Assembly (NCBI GenBank): GCA_900465675.1
Contig: UBJR01000009.1
Span: 310,001 to 374,000, forward strand
DNA length: 64,000 nt
Reading direction: 5' to 3'
Source: Hyphomicrobiales bacterium
GTDB lineage: Bacteria > Pseudomonadota > Alphaproteobacteria > Rhizobiales > Rhizobiaceae
Shown here piece by piece: positions 44,251-53,221 of the stretch. Made by a program: the position numbers and the translations under genes. Each line of letters starts with the position of its first letter. The first letter of the stretch is position 1. The notes below the pieces were generated by a model. It was not told where the DNA came from. It saw only the letters and a list, made by a program, of their open reading frames with translations, and did no database searches.

Positions 44251-45148
44251 GCTTGCGCCCTCCACCGAATTCCAGATAGGCCCAGGGAACGATGATGATC
44301 GCGACCGTGATCAGCATCATCGTCGATGCGGCAAAGCCCTGACCGAGGTTCTGCGCCTGGAACATGTAATCGTAGACGTATTTTGCAGGCACTTCCGACG
44401 AGATGCCCGGACCGCCCGAGGTCTGCGCCACGACGAGGTCGTAGACCTTGACGATGCCGGACGCGATGATGACGAGCGTGGTGATGAAAACAGGGCGCAT
44501 CATCGGGATGACGATGAAGAGATAGGTCTTCCACATCGGGATGCCGTCGACACGCGAGGCCTTCCAGATGTCTTCGTCGATGCCGCGAAGACCCGCCAGC
44601 ATCAGGCACATGACCAGCCCCGTGCCCTGCCAGAGGGCGGCGATCAGGATGCCGTAGATGACGATCTCGGGCGTATAGAGCGGATTGAAGGTAAAGCTCG
44701 TCCATCCCATCGAACGCACCACGGACTGCACGCCGAAATCGGGGTTCAGAACCCACTGCCAGACGAGACCGGTGACGATGAAGGACAGCGCGAAAGGATA
44801 GAGGAAAATGGTGCGGAAGGTGTTTTCGAAACGGATCTTCTGATCCATCAGCGCCGCCAGCACGAAGCCGATCACCAGCGAGAAGATCAGCGAGAGAATG
44901 CCGTAGACGGCAAGATTCTCGATCGCAGTCACCCAGCGCGGCGCGGCCCAGAGCCGCTCATATTGATCGAAGCCGACGAAGCTCATGCGCGGCAGAAGCT
45001 TCGAATTGGTGAAGGAATAGAATACGGTCCAGACCGTGCCGCCGAGGAAGATAACCACCGCGGTCAGGATCATGGGAATGGATGCAATCTTCGCATTCAG
45101 ATTGCGCAGTAATTGGTTTGGCCGGCCTGCTCGCGCTTGACCCGTCAT
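44243..45148 (-). CDS. Sugar ABC importer permease (MalF/AglF-like)
   Basis: 301 residues, first membrane subunit of the CUT1-type importer. TM1 is IPMILTAVVIFLGGTVWTVFYSF. The EAA loop is MCLMLAGLRGIDEDIWKASRVDGIPMWKTYLFIVIPMMRPVFITTLV. GGAGGAGC precedes the ATG at 45148. The gene lies about 200 bp downstream of the binding-protein gene, with an intercistronic hairpin in the gap, as in malE-malF. Confidence 0.9.
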   Translation of the reverse strand: MTGQARAGRPNQLLRNLNAKIASIPMILTAVVIFLGGTVWTVFYSFTNSKLLPRMSFVGFDQYERLWAAPRWVTAIENLAVYGILSLIFSLVIGFVLAALMDQKIRFENTFRTIFLYPFALSFIVTGLVWQWVLNPDFGVQSVVRSMGWTSFTFNPLYTPEIVIYGILIAALWQGTGLVMCLMLAGLRGIDEDIWKASRVDGIPMWKTYLFIVIPMMRPVFITTLVIIASGIVKVYDLVVAQTSGGPGISSEVPAKYVYDYMFQAQNLGQGFAASTMMLITVAIIIVPWAYLEFGGGRKRG

Positions 45149-45298
45149 TGTGGCTCCTCCTGAAATCGCAATCGCGTTTCGTGATCCGGAATGGAAGACG
45201 GCCTTGCAGGCGAGCTTCCAATCGTCTCCATCTCAGCGCCGCCCTCTCAAGGACGCCTGAGACCTACCCCGCCCGCCGATCCCGAAGATCAGTGCAGA

Positions 45299-45323
45299 TC
45301 CGGCCCTGAAAAGCAGGGCCGGA
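45299..45323 (-). terminator. Hairpin between binding-protein and permease genes
   Basis: TCCGGCCCTG (45299-45308) and CAGGGCCGGA (45314-45323) form a 10-bp stem, 22 bp after the binding-protein stop. No strong T-tract follows, so it fits an mRNA-stabilising or attenuating element that keeps the binding protein more abundant than the permeases (inference from the malE-malF analogy). Confidence 0.6.
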
Positions 45324-45345
45324 CCGCAAGGGCAGATATACGGGA

Positions 45346-46578
45346 TCAGTCAGCGGAGCCGATGATACCGGCAAAGCGCTTCTGAGCGTCTTCGACAGTC
45401 ATCGCCGTGGAGAAGAACTCGGAGAAGAGGTCTTCCTTCTGCTTCTGGCTGTCTGCCGAAAGCAGCTGGTCGGTCCATTCGACGACATTGCCCTTGGCAA
45501 GGATGTCGAGACCCTTCTTCATGCAGTCGTTGGCAGCGCCGAGATCGACGTCACCACGAACCGGCAGCGAACCCTTCTTCAGGTTGAAGGCAACCTGAGT
45601 CTTGGGGTCGAGCAGCGTCTTGGCGAGAACGGCCTGCGCCTTGGACTTCTCTTCGTCCTTCAGCAGCGGGAAGTAGAAGGCATCGCCACCCGTTGCGATC
45701 ATGTCGGTCACGCCGAGGCCCGGAAGGCAGGTATAGTCCACACCGGCCTTCTGGCCAGCGAGCTGGAATTCGCCCTGCGCCCAGTCGCCCATGATCTGAC
45801 CGCCGGCCTTGCCGGTGATGACCATATTGGTTGCCTGGTTCCAATCCTGGACGTTGGTGCCCTTGGACATCTTGCGGGCGTCGTCTGCTGCCTTGAAGAC
45901 CTTGGCGATCTCGGGGCCAGCGGCAACTTCCGCATCCTTGTCCTTGTAGACCTTGTAGAACGTATCCTTGCCGGCGAGAGCCAGCAGCAGAACGTCGAAT
46001 GCGCCTGCGGACTGCCATGCCTGACCGCCGACGGCGAGCGGCACGATGCCTGCCTTTTCGAGAGCCGGCGCAGCAGCGACCAATTCATCCCAGTTCTTCG
46101 GCACTTCGACGCCAGCCTTCTTGAAGGCGGCATTCGAGAGCCACAGCCACTGCCAGGAGTGGATGTTCACAGGGGCGCAATAGATCTTGCCGTCGATGGT
46201 GCAGGAATCGAGCAGGTTCGACGGACGGACGATGTCCTTCCAGTGTTCTGCCGTAGCGACATCGGTCAGGTCGCGCATCAGGCCGGCCTGGACGAGTTCT
46301 TCAGCCTGACGGCCGTGGTTGAACTGCGTGGCGCCCATCGGATCGCCACCGGTGATGCGGCTGATCATGATCGGACGTGCGGTACCGCCGGAACCTGCAA
46401 TGGCACCGTCGACCCACTTGTTGCCGGTGGCATCGAATGCCTTGGCGAGTTCTGCGACAGCCGCAGCTTCGCCGCCCGAGGTCCACCAATGGGTGACTTC
46501 GAGATCGGTCGCCTGCGCGGCGCTAAACGGAATGATGACCGAAGCGGCAAGCATGGCCGCGAACGAACGGATATTCAT
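45346..46578 (-). CDS. Sugar ABC importer substrate-binding protein
   Basis: 410-residue periplasmic solute-binding protein of cluster D (bacterial extracellular family 1). Signal peptide MNIRSFAAMLAASVIIPFSAAQA, then TDLEVTHWWTSGGEAAAVAELAKAF. Other recognisable parts are IVRPSNLLDSCTIDGKIYCAPVNIHSW and GKAGGQIMGDWAQGEFQLAGQKAG. Two cysteine pairs (SCTIDGKIYC and late C) probably form disulfides. GGAGGAG upstream of ATG 46578. It is the first gene of the operon and the most highly expected product. The ligand cannot be identified by eye. The divergent LacI regulator suggests sugar induction. Confidence 0.9.
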   Translation of the reverse strand: MNIRSFAAMLAASVIIPFSAAQATDLEVTHWWTSGGEAAAVAELAKAFDATGNKWVDGAIAGSGGTARPIMISRITGGDPMGATQFNHGRQAEELVQAGLMRDLTDVATAEHWKDIVRPSNLLDSCTIDGKIYCAPVNIHSWQWLWLSNAAFKKAGVEVPKNWDELVAAAPALEKAGIVPLAVGGQAWQSAGAFDVLLLALAGKDTFYKVYKDKDAEVAAGPEIAKVFKAADDARKMSKGTNVQDWNQATNMVITGKAGGQIMGDWAQGEFQLAGQKAGVDYTCLPGLGVTDMIATGGDAFYFPLLKDEEKSKAQAVLAKTLLDPKTQVAFNLKKGSLPVRGDVDLGAANDCMKKGLDILAKGNVVEWTDQLLSADSQKQKEDLFSEFFSTAMTVEDAQKRFAGIIGSAD

Positions 46579-47034
46579 GAGTTCTCCTCCCTCACTGAAA
46601 CGTTGCCGGAAAAACTTAGTGCAATCGATTTTTTGACGCAACAGCCTGCACGTAAAATTTTCTTTAGCGCCTGCGATTGCTACCCATACCTGTCAAAAAG
46701 CCAGGAAACGTGCATCTATGGCGCCAACTTGTGCGGTCAATACCGCAGCGCACTTCATGACATAAATGATTGTTATAGCTTATATATTTACAAGTATTCT
46801 CAAAAAAATCCAATTGCGACCCTTCGCAGCCGCAAAAAATCTGTGCGATTTCCATCGATTCAACCTATGCGTCTATCCCTGCCCTACAGGCATCAAAAAG
46901 TGCTCGACTTTTCTACTGTATCGTTACAGATTTTGTGACTTAGGGAGGAGCGGCTTTTCGATGCGGATGCGCTTACGGCGCGTTCAAAAAGCATCTATAA
47001 GCAGACGCAAATCGCGTGAGGGTAGCTTAGACCT
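46579..47034. promoter_or_regulatory. Divergent promoter region of glycoside operon and lacI-type gene
   Basis: 456 bases without a gene, AT-rich. Two dyads stand out: AATCGATT (46623-46630), 45 bp upstream of the binding-protein ATG, and CTGTA TCGT TACAG (46916-46929), about 105 bp before the regulator. The first is in the place where a LacI-family operator would block the promoter. Neither is confirmed. Confidence 0.45.
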
Positions 47035-48084
47035 ATGGAAAACAAGGGAAATTTCGCGGGGGCGGCGACCGTCCAGCGCGAGCGTCCGACGCTGAAGACG
47101 ATCGCCTTCATGACCGGTCTTGGCATCACCACCGTCTCGCGCGCCCTGAAGGACGCACCGGATATCGGCGCTGAAACCAAGGAGCGGGTGCGCATGGTGG
47201 CGCGCCAGCTCGGATACCAGCCAAACCGTGCCGGCGTACGCCTTCGCACCGGCAAGACTAACGTCATCGCCCTGGTTCTCTCGATCGACGAGGAGATCAT
47301 GGGCTTTTCGAGCCAGATGGTCTTCGGCATCTCGGAAGTGCTGACCGGAACGCCCTATCACATCGTCGTCACGCCGCATTCCCACAGCCGCGATCCGATG
47401 GCGCCGGTGCGCTATATTCTCGACACCGGCTCGGCAGATGGCGTCATCATCTCGCGCATTGAACCTGACGATGCACGCGTGCGCCTGCTCGCCGAACAGA
47501 ACATCCCCTTCGCGACCCACGGCCGCACCGATGCCGGCCTCGTTCATCCCTACCACGACTTCGACAACGAGGCCTTCGCGCACGAGGCCGTGAAGCGGCT
47601 GGTCGAGCGCGGCCGCAAGCACATCGCGCTGCTACAGCCGCCGAGCAAGCTCACCTATTACACCCACACGCGGATCGGCTTCCAGACCGGCCTGCACGAC
47701 TACGGCGCCGAGGAAGTGCCGCTCAGGGTCAATATCGATGCGCCGCTCGACGAGATCAGGAATGCTGTGGAGACGATGATGCGCTCGCCGGGCGCACCTG
47801 ATGCGATCGTCTGTTCCGCCGGAAGTGCTGCCATCGCCGTCAACGCCGGGATCGAGGCTGCCGGCAAGCGCCTCGGCAAGGATGTCGACATGGTCTCGAA
47901 GGAATCCGCCCCGATCCTCAACTGGATCCGCCCCGAGATCATCACCGCTTACGAAGACGTCCGCCACGCCGGCCGCGAAATGGCCAAGGCCGTCATCGCC
48001 CGCATCGACGGCATCGAACCGGAACTGCTGCAAAGCGTCAGCAAACCGGTGTGGCCGGATGGGCGACGCCGAGCAGACTGGTAG
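47035..48084 (+). CDS. LacI family regulator of the glycoside operon
   Basis: 349 residues. HTH with hinge at about 20-75: [65 protein letters not shown] periplasmic-binding-protein-like sensor domain follows, with [32 protein letters not shown] and [18 protein letters not shown]. The C-terminus [16 protein letters not shown]. Divergent from the ABC/glycosidase operon, so it most likely represses it until a sugar is bound. It resembles AglR by eye. A 22-bp palindrome downstream ends the transcript. Confidence 0.88.
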   Translation: MENKGNFAGAATVQRERPTLKTIAFMTGLGITTVSRALKDAPDIGAETKERVRMVARQLGYQPNRAGVRLRTGKTNVIALVLSIDEEIMGFSSQMVFGISEVLTGTPYHIVVTPHSHSRDPMAPVRYILDTGSADGVIISRIEPDDARVRLLAEQNIPFATHGRTDAGLVHPYHDFDNEAFAHEAVKRLVERGRKHIALLQPPSKLTYYTHTRIGFQTGLHDYGAEEVPLRVNIDAPLDEIRNAVETMMRSPGAPDAIVCSAGSAAIAVNAGIEAAGKRLGKDVDMVSKESAPILNWIRPEIITAYEDVRHAGREMAKAVIARIDGIEPELLQSVSKPVWPDGRRRADW

Positions 48085-48116
48085 CCTGACGGCAAGTCCG
48101 CCGGGATGGAAGGCAC

Positions 48117-48138
48117 AAAACGGTTCTAGAACCGTTTT
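48117..48138. terminator. Perfect 22-bp palindrome overlapping the autotransporter stop codon
   Basis: AAAACGGTTCT (48117-48127) is followed directly by AGAACCGTTTT (48128-48138), a perfect dyad with no spacer, bounded by T-runs on both strands. It covers the last codons and TAG stop of the autotransporter and lies 33 bp past the lacI-type stop, so it is probably a bidirectional terminator for the convergent pair. Confidence 0.6.
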
Positions 48139-51100
48139 GCCGCCCCGACCCTGGCACCGGCCGATGTCTCACCGTCGCCCTCCACATTCAGGAGCAGGCT
48201 GGCATCGATCATCCACAGATCGACGGTCTGGATAGACAGGCCGGCCGTGAGCAACCCGAATGCGCCCGATCCGTCCAAACCCGAGAATCCGGCTGTCAGG
48301 CCGAGCTTCGGCGTCAGCACCGAACCGCTTTCAACCGTAAACGACCGGGCAATCTCCGCCCCGAGGCTGAGACGGAACTGTTCTTCGTCGAAGCCATCGA
48401 TCGCGATCATATCGCCGGTGCTGTTGCTGACGGCGTAATCCTCTACCTTCTCGGAGAAGTATACAGCCCGCAGCTTTGGCGTCAGGATGGTGTCGTCATC
48501 GATCGCCCATTGCCCCTCGATCGAGGTATCAGCCATCCAGCGCGTCGTATCGAACGTGCCGTCCCAGAAATCCGTATCGATGTCGTTGGACGATCCGCCA
48601 TAAAGCAGGCTGGTGTTCCAGAACACGTTCTTGCCGATTTCGAAGGAGGCATACGGACCCGCCAGCCAGCCGTTTCCGGTCAGCTCCGCATCGGCATCCG
48701 TCGGATCGGTCATACGGTCGTAATGCAGGGAGAAGCCGAGCAGCGCCTTGTCGGAGAGCAGGTAATCCGCTCCCAGGTTGATCATGGCGAAGCTTCCCCA
48801 CTTTCCGTCATCGGTGGCGCTGTCCCTGTGTGTCAGAAATGCGCCGTCGATCCAGATATTGAAAGGCGAAAGATCGGCATTTTTCCCATCCACCGGCGTG
48901 CTGCCCGCCGCTTCCATCTGCGCGAGACTGGTGGAGAAGCCAACTGTCAGTCCGTTCTCGGACGGCATCATGCGTGCGGTCACAGGATTGCTTTCCTGCC
49001 CCATTTGGCGGCGCTCGAGAAGGCCCGGCACCTTGATGCTCGAGGAAATCATGTTCTGGCGGCTTTGGACGAAGTCGTGGACCAGATGGTCGATGCTTTC
49101 TGCGACCTGGCCTGCAGCGTAGTTGAGGTTATAGGTCACGGTACCGGTGTTCGAATTGCCGAGCGAACTGGTAAGCCGGAAGCCCACTCGAACCTGACCC
49201 GAATATGCAGGGTTCGGTGTGAACTGAAGGTACCAGCCGACAGGCGCGAACGATCCCGCTTGCGCCAATTGGCCCTGAATGATCGCCGTGCTGCCGGCAT
49301 TGGCCGGTTCGACAAAGGTAATGTCAGCTGATGTAAACGGACCGCCCGTCGCCCCGCGGTTGAGATAGACATCAGGCGGCGAGGAACCGGCGGGTACATT
49401 CACCACCTTGTCGGTCACCGAGATATCCTGTGCCTTGACCTTCAGTGTGTAGGCCGCGGTGGCAGTCGCATGGTGGCTGTCCTCCACCTGAATCGTGAAG
49501 CTATAGTCTCCTTCGGTATTCGCATGCAGGGGACCGGACAGTGCGCCGGTCGAAATGTTCAGGATCAGGCCGGGCGGCAGGGTCCCTGTCGAAAGACTAT
49601 AGATCAACGGCGCGGTACCGCCGGTAGTGCTGATAGCCTGGCTGTAGTCCTCACCGGCCATCGCCTCCGGCAGCGCTCCGGCGGCGGGCGTGAAGACAAA
49701 GCTCGCGCTACCGGCTGCGTTCACCTGCAGCGAATAGATTGCTGTTCCTGTCGTGCCGTTTGAATCCGTTGCGGTGATGGTGAAGCTGGAGTTTTCGTCT
49801 GCTGTCGGCGCGCCGGAGATCGTGCCATCTGTGGCAAGCGACAGACCGGAAGGCAGGGAACCTGCGGTGATGGCGTAGTCGTAGGGAGCGCCGCCACCCG
49901 AGGCGGCGATAGTCTTGCTATACGCGATTCCGACTGTGCCTGTTGTCAATGCACCGGCAGCCGGCGCGAAAGTGAATGTCGGCGCCGTCACCGTGATGGT
50001 CACCGTTGCCGGTGAAGATGTGCCGGCAGAATTGGTCGCCGTATAGGTGAAGCTGTCAGTGCCCGAATAGCCGGCAAGAGGCGTATAGGTGACCGCCGTA
50101 CCGGAAACCGTCGCCGTGCCACGCGTACCCGTCAAGTCGACAGCAACCGAAACAGCCGCGCCGCCGGTGATATCGAGCGTGATCGGATTGGCTGATGAAT
50201 TCGCCGCCACCGTCGCCGAAACCCCGTTGGCGAAGGGAGCCTGGGGGCCGATGGCAAGCGAATAGGATACCGTGCCCGTCGCGCCGTGTGTATCCGTTGC
50301 GGTGATGGTGAAGCTGGCGTTTTCGTCAGCTGTCGGCGTGCCGGAAATCGTGCCATCTGTGGCAAGCGACAGACCGGCAGGCAGCGAGCCGGCTGTGACG
50401 GCATAAGTATAGGAAATACCGCCACCCGAGGCGACGATCGTCGTGCTGTAAGCGGTTCCGGCCGTGCCTGCCGTCAACGCACCGGCAACCGGCGCGAAAG
50501 TAAACGTCGGCGCCGTCACCGTAATGCTGACCGTTGCCGGTGACGATGTGCCGGCGGGATTGGTCGCAGTATAGGTGAAGCTGTCGCCACCCGAATAGCC
50601 AGCAGCGGGTGTATAGGTGATTGCCGTGCCGGAAGCCGTCGCCGTGCCGTGGCTTGCCGCCGAGGCGACCGCAACCGAAGCAGGCGTGCCGCCGCTGATC
50701 GCGAGCGTGATCGGATTGGCGGACGAATTCGCCGCAACTGTCGCCGATGCCAAACCGGCGACCGGCTTGGTCAATGCGGCTGCCGGCGTGACGGCAGCGG
50801 TCGCAGCCGAAGCAGTCCCTGCCCCCATGCTGTTGCTTGCCGTCACCGTGAACGTGTAGGCCGTGCCGTTGCTCAGGCCGGTGACAGTGATAGGGCTCGC
50901 TGCCCCCGTCGCCGTCACATTGCCAGGGCTCGACGTTACCGTATAACCGGTGATCGGCGCGCCGCCGTTGCTCGCCGGCGCAGTGAACGAAATCGTCGCC
51001 TGCTCGTCGCCCGCAGTCGCCGAACCAATCACCGGAGCGGTGGGAACAACGGCGCTGACTGAGAAGCTCTGGGAAACCGTAGGCGCAGCAAGATAGACGC

Positions 51101-52904
51101 CGTCGCCCGTCTGGTCGGCATCGATCGTGCAGGTCCCGGTCGAGATGAAGGTCAGCACCCCGCCGCTGGAGATCGTGCAGATACCGGCCGTCGAAGACGT
51201 GAACGTCACTGCCAGTGTCGAGGACGAACTCGCCGTGAGCGTCGGCGAGGTGTCGAAGTTCCGCGTGCCCGGGTTGCTGAAAGTGATCGTCTGAGTGCCC
51301 TTCGGCGTCACCGAGTTGGACGCTGCTGACGCCACGCCCGCTCCAACGCTGTTGGTCGCCGTGACATAGAAGGTATAGGCCGTTCCATTGGCCAGACCCG
51401 AGACTGTGACCGGGCTGGCAGAGCCGGTTGCGGTGATGCTGCCAGGGTTCGATGTGACGGTATAGCCGGTGATCGTTGCGCCACCATTCGACGCGGGCGC
51501 CGTGAAGGCAACCGAAGCTTGTTGATTGCCCGCCGTGGCGGTTCCAACCGTCGGCGCGCCGGGCACCTGTTGAACCGTATGCACGACACCGGAGGTGTAG
51601 CCGGCACCGGGAGCGTTGCCGGCGCCATCTTTGAGCGCCGCGCCGGACACTAGATCGAGACGAACAGTCCCAGAGCCAGACGTGACCCCGACGGTAACGG
51701 TAGCGTCTTGTCCGGAGGTTGTAACGTCGCTGATCGAAGAGACCACCGAGCCTGTTGTCGTCAGCTGAAATGCAGACGTGTCGACACCTGTTACCGGTTC
51801 CGAGAACGCCACGGCAAACCTGAGCGTCCCTGCATTCGGCGCCGGGTTCCCGTTCAATGTTATCGAGGACACCGCCGGGCGCACGCCATCGACAAGAATA
51901 CCGCTGGTGGACGCCACGCTGTTCAATGTCAGATCGGCGGTCATGCCACCATTCGTGATGGTGCCGCTGTTGAATGAAAGCGCGCTGATCTCCATGCCGC
52001 TCGGCGCCAGGTCTCCTGCGGCGACGAGATAGCGGAATTTCAAATCCGTCGTGCCGCTGCCCGAGGAGTAGCTTGCCTGCCGTGTCGCTGATCCGATCGT
52101 CAAACCCAGTTGCGGCGTTCCGGTGACGCTGACGGCGCTACTGAATTCAACCGTAAACTCCAGAGTGGCGCCAATCGCATAGCTGGCATTTTCCGGAACA
52201 CCGACAACAGTAACCGTAGGGGATACGGCTGCAGAGGCGCATTGCACGGAAACCGTGAGACTGCCAGAAACCTCGCCGTTGGAGTAGACCAGATGCAGGC
52301 CGTCGCGCGTCAAGTCTGTACCGGAGACCGTGGTTGAGCTATTCCCTGAGCTGTACTGCCCGTTTTGATAGCTAACGTACGAATTCGAGAAATCTTGATT
52401 TGCTGCGGTAAAATAATTGTTCAAGCTGGGTGCGCTATCTGAGATCGAGAATGATAGCTGATCTGTCGCCAGGAAGTCGGACGCCGGATACACCACCTCC
52501 AGAAGGCCACCATCGGTCGTGGCGGGAATATTGACACTATTCCAGTTTGCATTGATCGCCTGACATGCAGGCGATTCAGCAAGCGCCTGCGTTGGGGCAA
52601 CTGACAGGAACGCGAGCAGAAGAGCTGGGATAAGCAAAAGCCGGCTCTGGGCGAGCGGCGGTGTCTTTACGGCACCCGCCAAAGGCAAGCCCGCTGAGCT
52701 GAAAAGCCGAACGGCTAAGCCAGCGGAGCGCGAAAAAAATCTAAGAAGCGCAGTAAGAAAGCCAAGAATGGCCTGTAAAACGATCGGCGCAGACGAGGAA
52801 ACCCTGTGATCCTCAGGCGGTGATGAAGTATGTACGCGACCGGTTTGAAGCATATCGAAATTTGCTTCTTTGGCGCCTTCGACGCACTCTGCACGTGAAC
52901 GCAT
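48126..52904 (-). CDS. Giant autotransporter with Ig/FN3-like repeats
   Basis: 1592 residues. Signal peptide RLLLIPALLLAFLSVAPTQALA comes unusually late (about residues 87-110), after a helical N-terminus. Then: a domain with cadherin/Big-like patterns, two fibronectin-III-like modules (GAPTVGTATAGNQQASVAFTAPASNGG and its relative), Big/cadherin-like units (VAANSSANPITL ... YTPAAGYSGGDSFTYTATNPAG) alternating with putative Ig units (TFTFAPVAGAL ... ADENASFTITATD), three in all, and a C-terminal beta-barrel of about 270 residues ending in KRF, as outer-membrane proteins do. Exported to the cell surface by type V secretion; adhesion is inferred. ATG 52904 has GGGGA nearby; a TTG at 52952 extends the frame. 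Confidence 0.82.
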   Translation of the reverse strand: MRSRAECVEGAKEANFDMLQTGRVHTSSPPEDHRVSSSAPIVLQAILGFLTALLRFFSRSAGLAVRLFSSAGLPLAGAVKTPPLAQSRLLLIPALLLAFLSVAPTQALAESPACQAINANWNSVNIPATTDGGLLEVVYPASDFLATDQLSFSISDSAPSLNNYFTAANQDFSNSYVSYQNGQYSSGNSSTTVSGTDLTRDGLHLVYSNGEVSGSLTVSVQCASAAVSPTVTVVGVPENASYAIGATLEFTVEFSSAVSVTGTPQLGLTIGSATRQASYSSGSGTTDLKFRYLVAAGDLAPSGMEISALSFNSGTITNGGMTADLTLNSVASTSGILVDGVRPAVSSITLNGNPAPNAGTLRFAVAFSEPVTGVDTSAFQLTTTGSVVSSISDVTTSGQDATVTVGVTSGSGTVRLDLVSGAALKDGAGNAPGAGYTSGVVHTVQQVPGAPTVGTATAGNQQASVAFTAPASNGGATITGYTVTSNPGSITATGSASPVTVSGLANGTAYTFYVTATNSVGAGVASAASNSVTPKGTQTITFSNPGTRNFDTSPTLTASSSSTLAVTFTSSTAGICTISSGGVLTFISTGTCTIDADQTGDGVYLAAPTVSQSFSVSAVVPTAPVIGSATAGDEQATISFTAPASNGGAPITGYTVTSSPGNVTATGAASPITVTGLSNGTAYTFTVTASNSMGAGTASAATAAVTPAAALTKPVAGLASATVAANSSANPITLAISGGTPASVAVASAASHGTATASGTAITYTPAAGYSGGDSFTYTATNPAGTSSPATVSITVTAPTFTFAPVAGALTAGTAGTAYSTTIVASGGGISYTYAVTAGSLPAGLSLATDGTISGTPTADENASFTITATDTHGATGTVSYSLAIGPQAPFANGVSATVAANSSANPITLDITGGAAVSVAVDLTGTRGTATVSGTAVTYTPLAGYSGTDSFTYTATNSAGTSSPATVTITVTAPTFTFAPAAGALTTGTVGIAYSKTIAASGGGAPYDYAITAGSLPSGLSLATDGTISGAPTADENSSFTITATDSNGTTGTAIYSLQVNAAGSASFVFTPAAGALPEAMAGEDYSQAISTTGGTAPLIYSLSTGTLPPGLILNISTGALSGPLHANTEGDYSFTIQVEDSHHATATAAYTLKVKAQDISVTDKVVNVPAGSSPPDVYLNRGATGGPFTSADITFVEPANAGSTAIIQGQLAQAGSFAPVGWYLQFTPNPAYSGQVRVGFRLTSSLGNSNTGTVTYNLNYAAGQVAESIDHLVHDFVQSRQNMISSSIKVPGLLERRQMGQESNPVTARMMPSENGLTVGFSTSLAQMEAAGSTPVDGKNADLSPFNIWIDGAFLTHRDSATDDGKWGSFAMINLGADYLLSDKALLGFSLHYDRMTDPTDADAELTGNGWLAGPYASFEIGKNVFWNTSLLYGGSSNDIDTDFWDGTFDTTRWMADTSIEGQWAIDDDTILTPKLRAVYFSEKVEDYAVSNSTGDMIAIDGFDEEQFRLSLGAEIARSFTVESGSVLTPKLGLTAGFSGLDGSGAFGLLTAGLSIQTVDLWMIDASLLLNVEGDGETSAGARVGAAKRF
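49722..50778 (-). repeat. Intragenic 528-bp tandem duplication in the autotransporter
   Basis: Near-identical DNA segments recur with an offset of exactly 528 bp (176 codons): for example ATCGTGCCATCTGTGGCAAG-type sequence near 49822 and 50350, and the TCGGATTGG segments at 50183 and 50711. Each unit carries one VAANSSANPITL module and one FAPxAGAL/ITATD module. Similarity at nucleotide level implies recent duplication or ongoing homogenisation. Confidence 0.75.
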
Positions 52905-53174
52905 TTTTCCCCACAGGGCATCTGGATCCCCTTGAGGGAACGCATGCCGCAATCGCCTAAAATAAAATAAGTGCCGTCAATGCCGAATTTTATACGAATC
53001 GATTAGTCGTTAGGAAAAATTAAACACATTTCGCGAGCAAAATCCGATAGATTTTCGCCGTTAAGTCGTAAATTTCACCATTTAAAGGTAACGTTGCAAG
53101 AAAGACGCAGAGTTGTATCCTCGAATGCAACCACTCAACTGAGTTGCCAAGAAAGACCTGCGTCCGGACAATAA

Positions 53175-53200
53175 AAAAGCCCGGTCGAAACCGGGCTTTT
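53175..53200 (-). terminator. Terminator of gnd
   Basis: AAAAGCCCGGT (53175-53185) and ACCGGGCTTTT (53190-53200), 11-bp stem with CGAA loop, followed on the minus strand by TTTTAT. It lies 21 bp after the gnd stop. The region from 52905 to here is otherwise promoter-like, AT-rich and without a gene. Confidence 0.85.
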
Positions 53201-53221
53201 CTCGCTCCAGATAGACAGACC

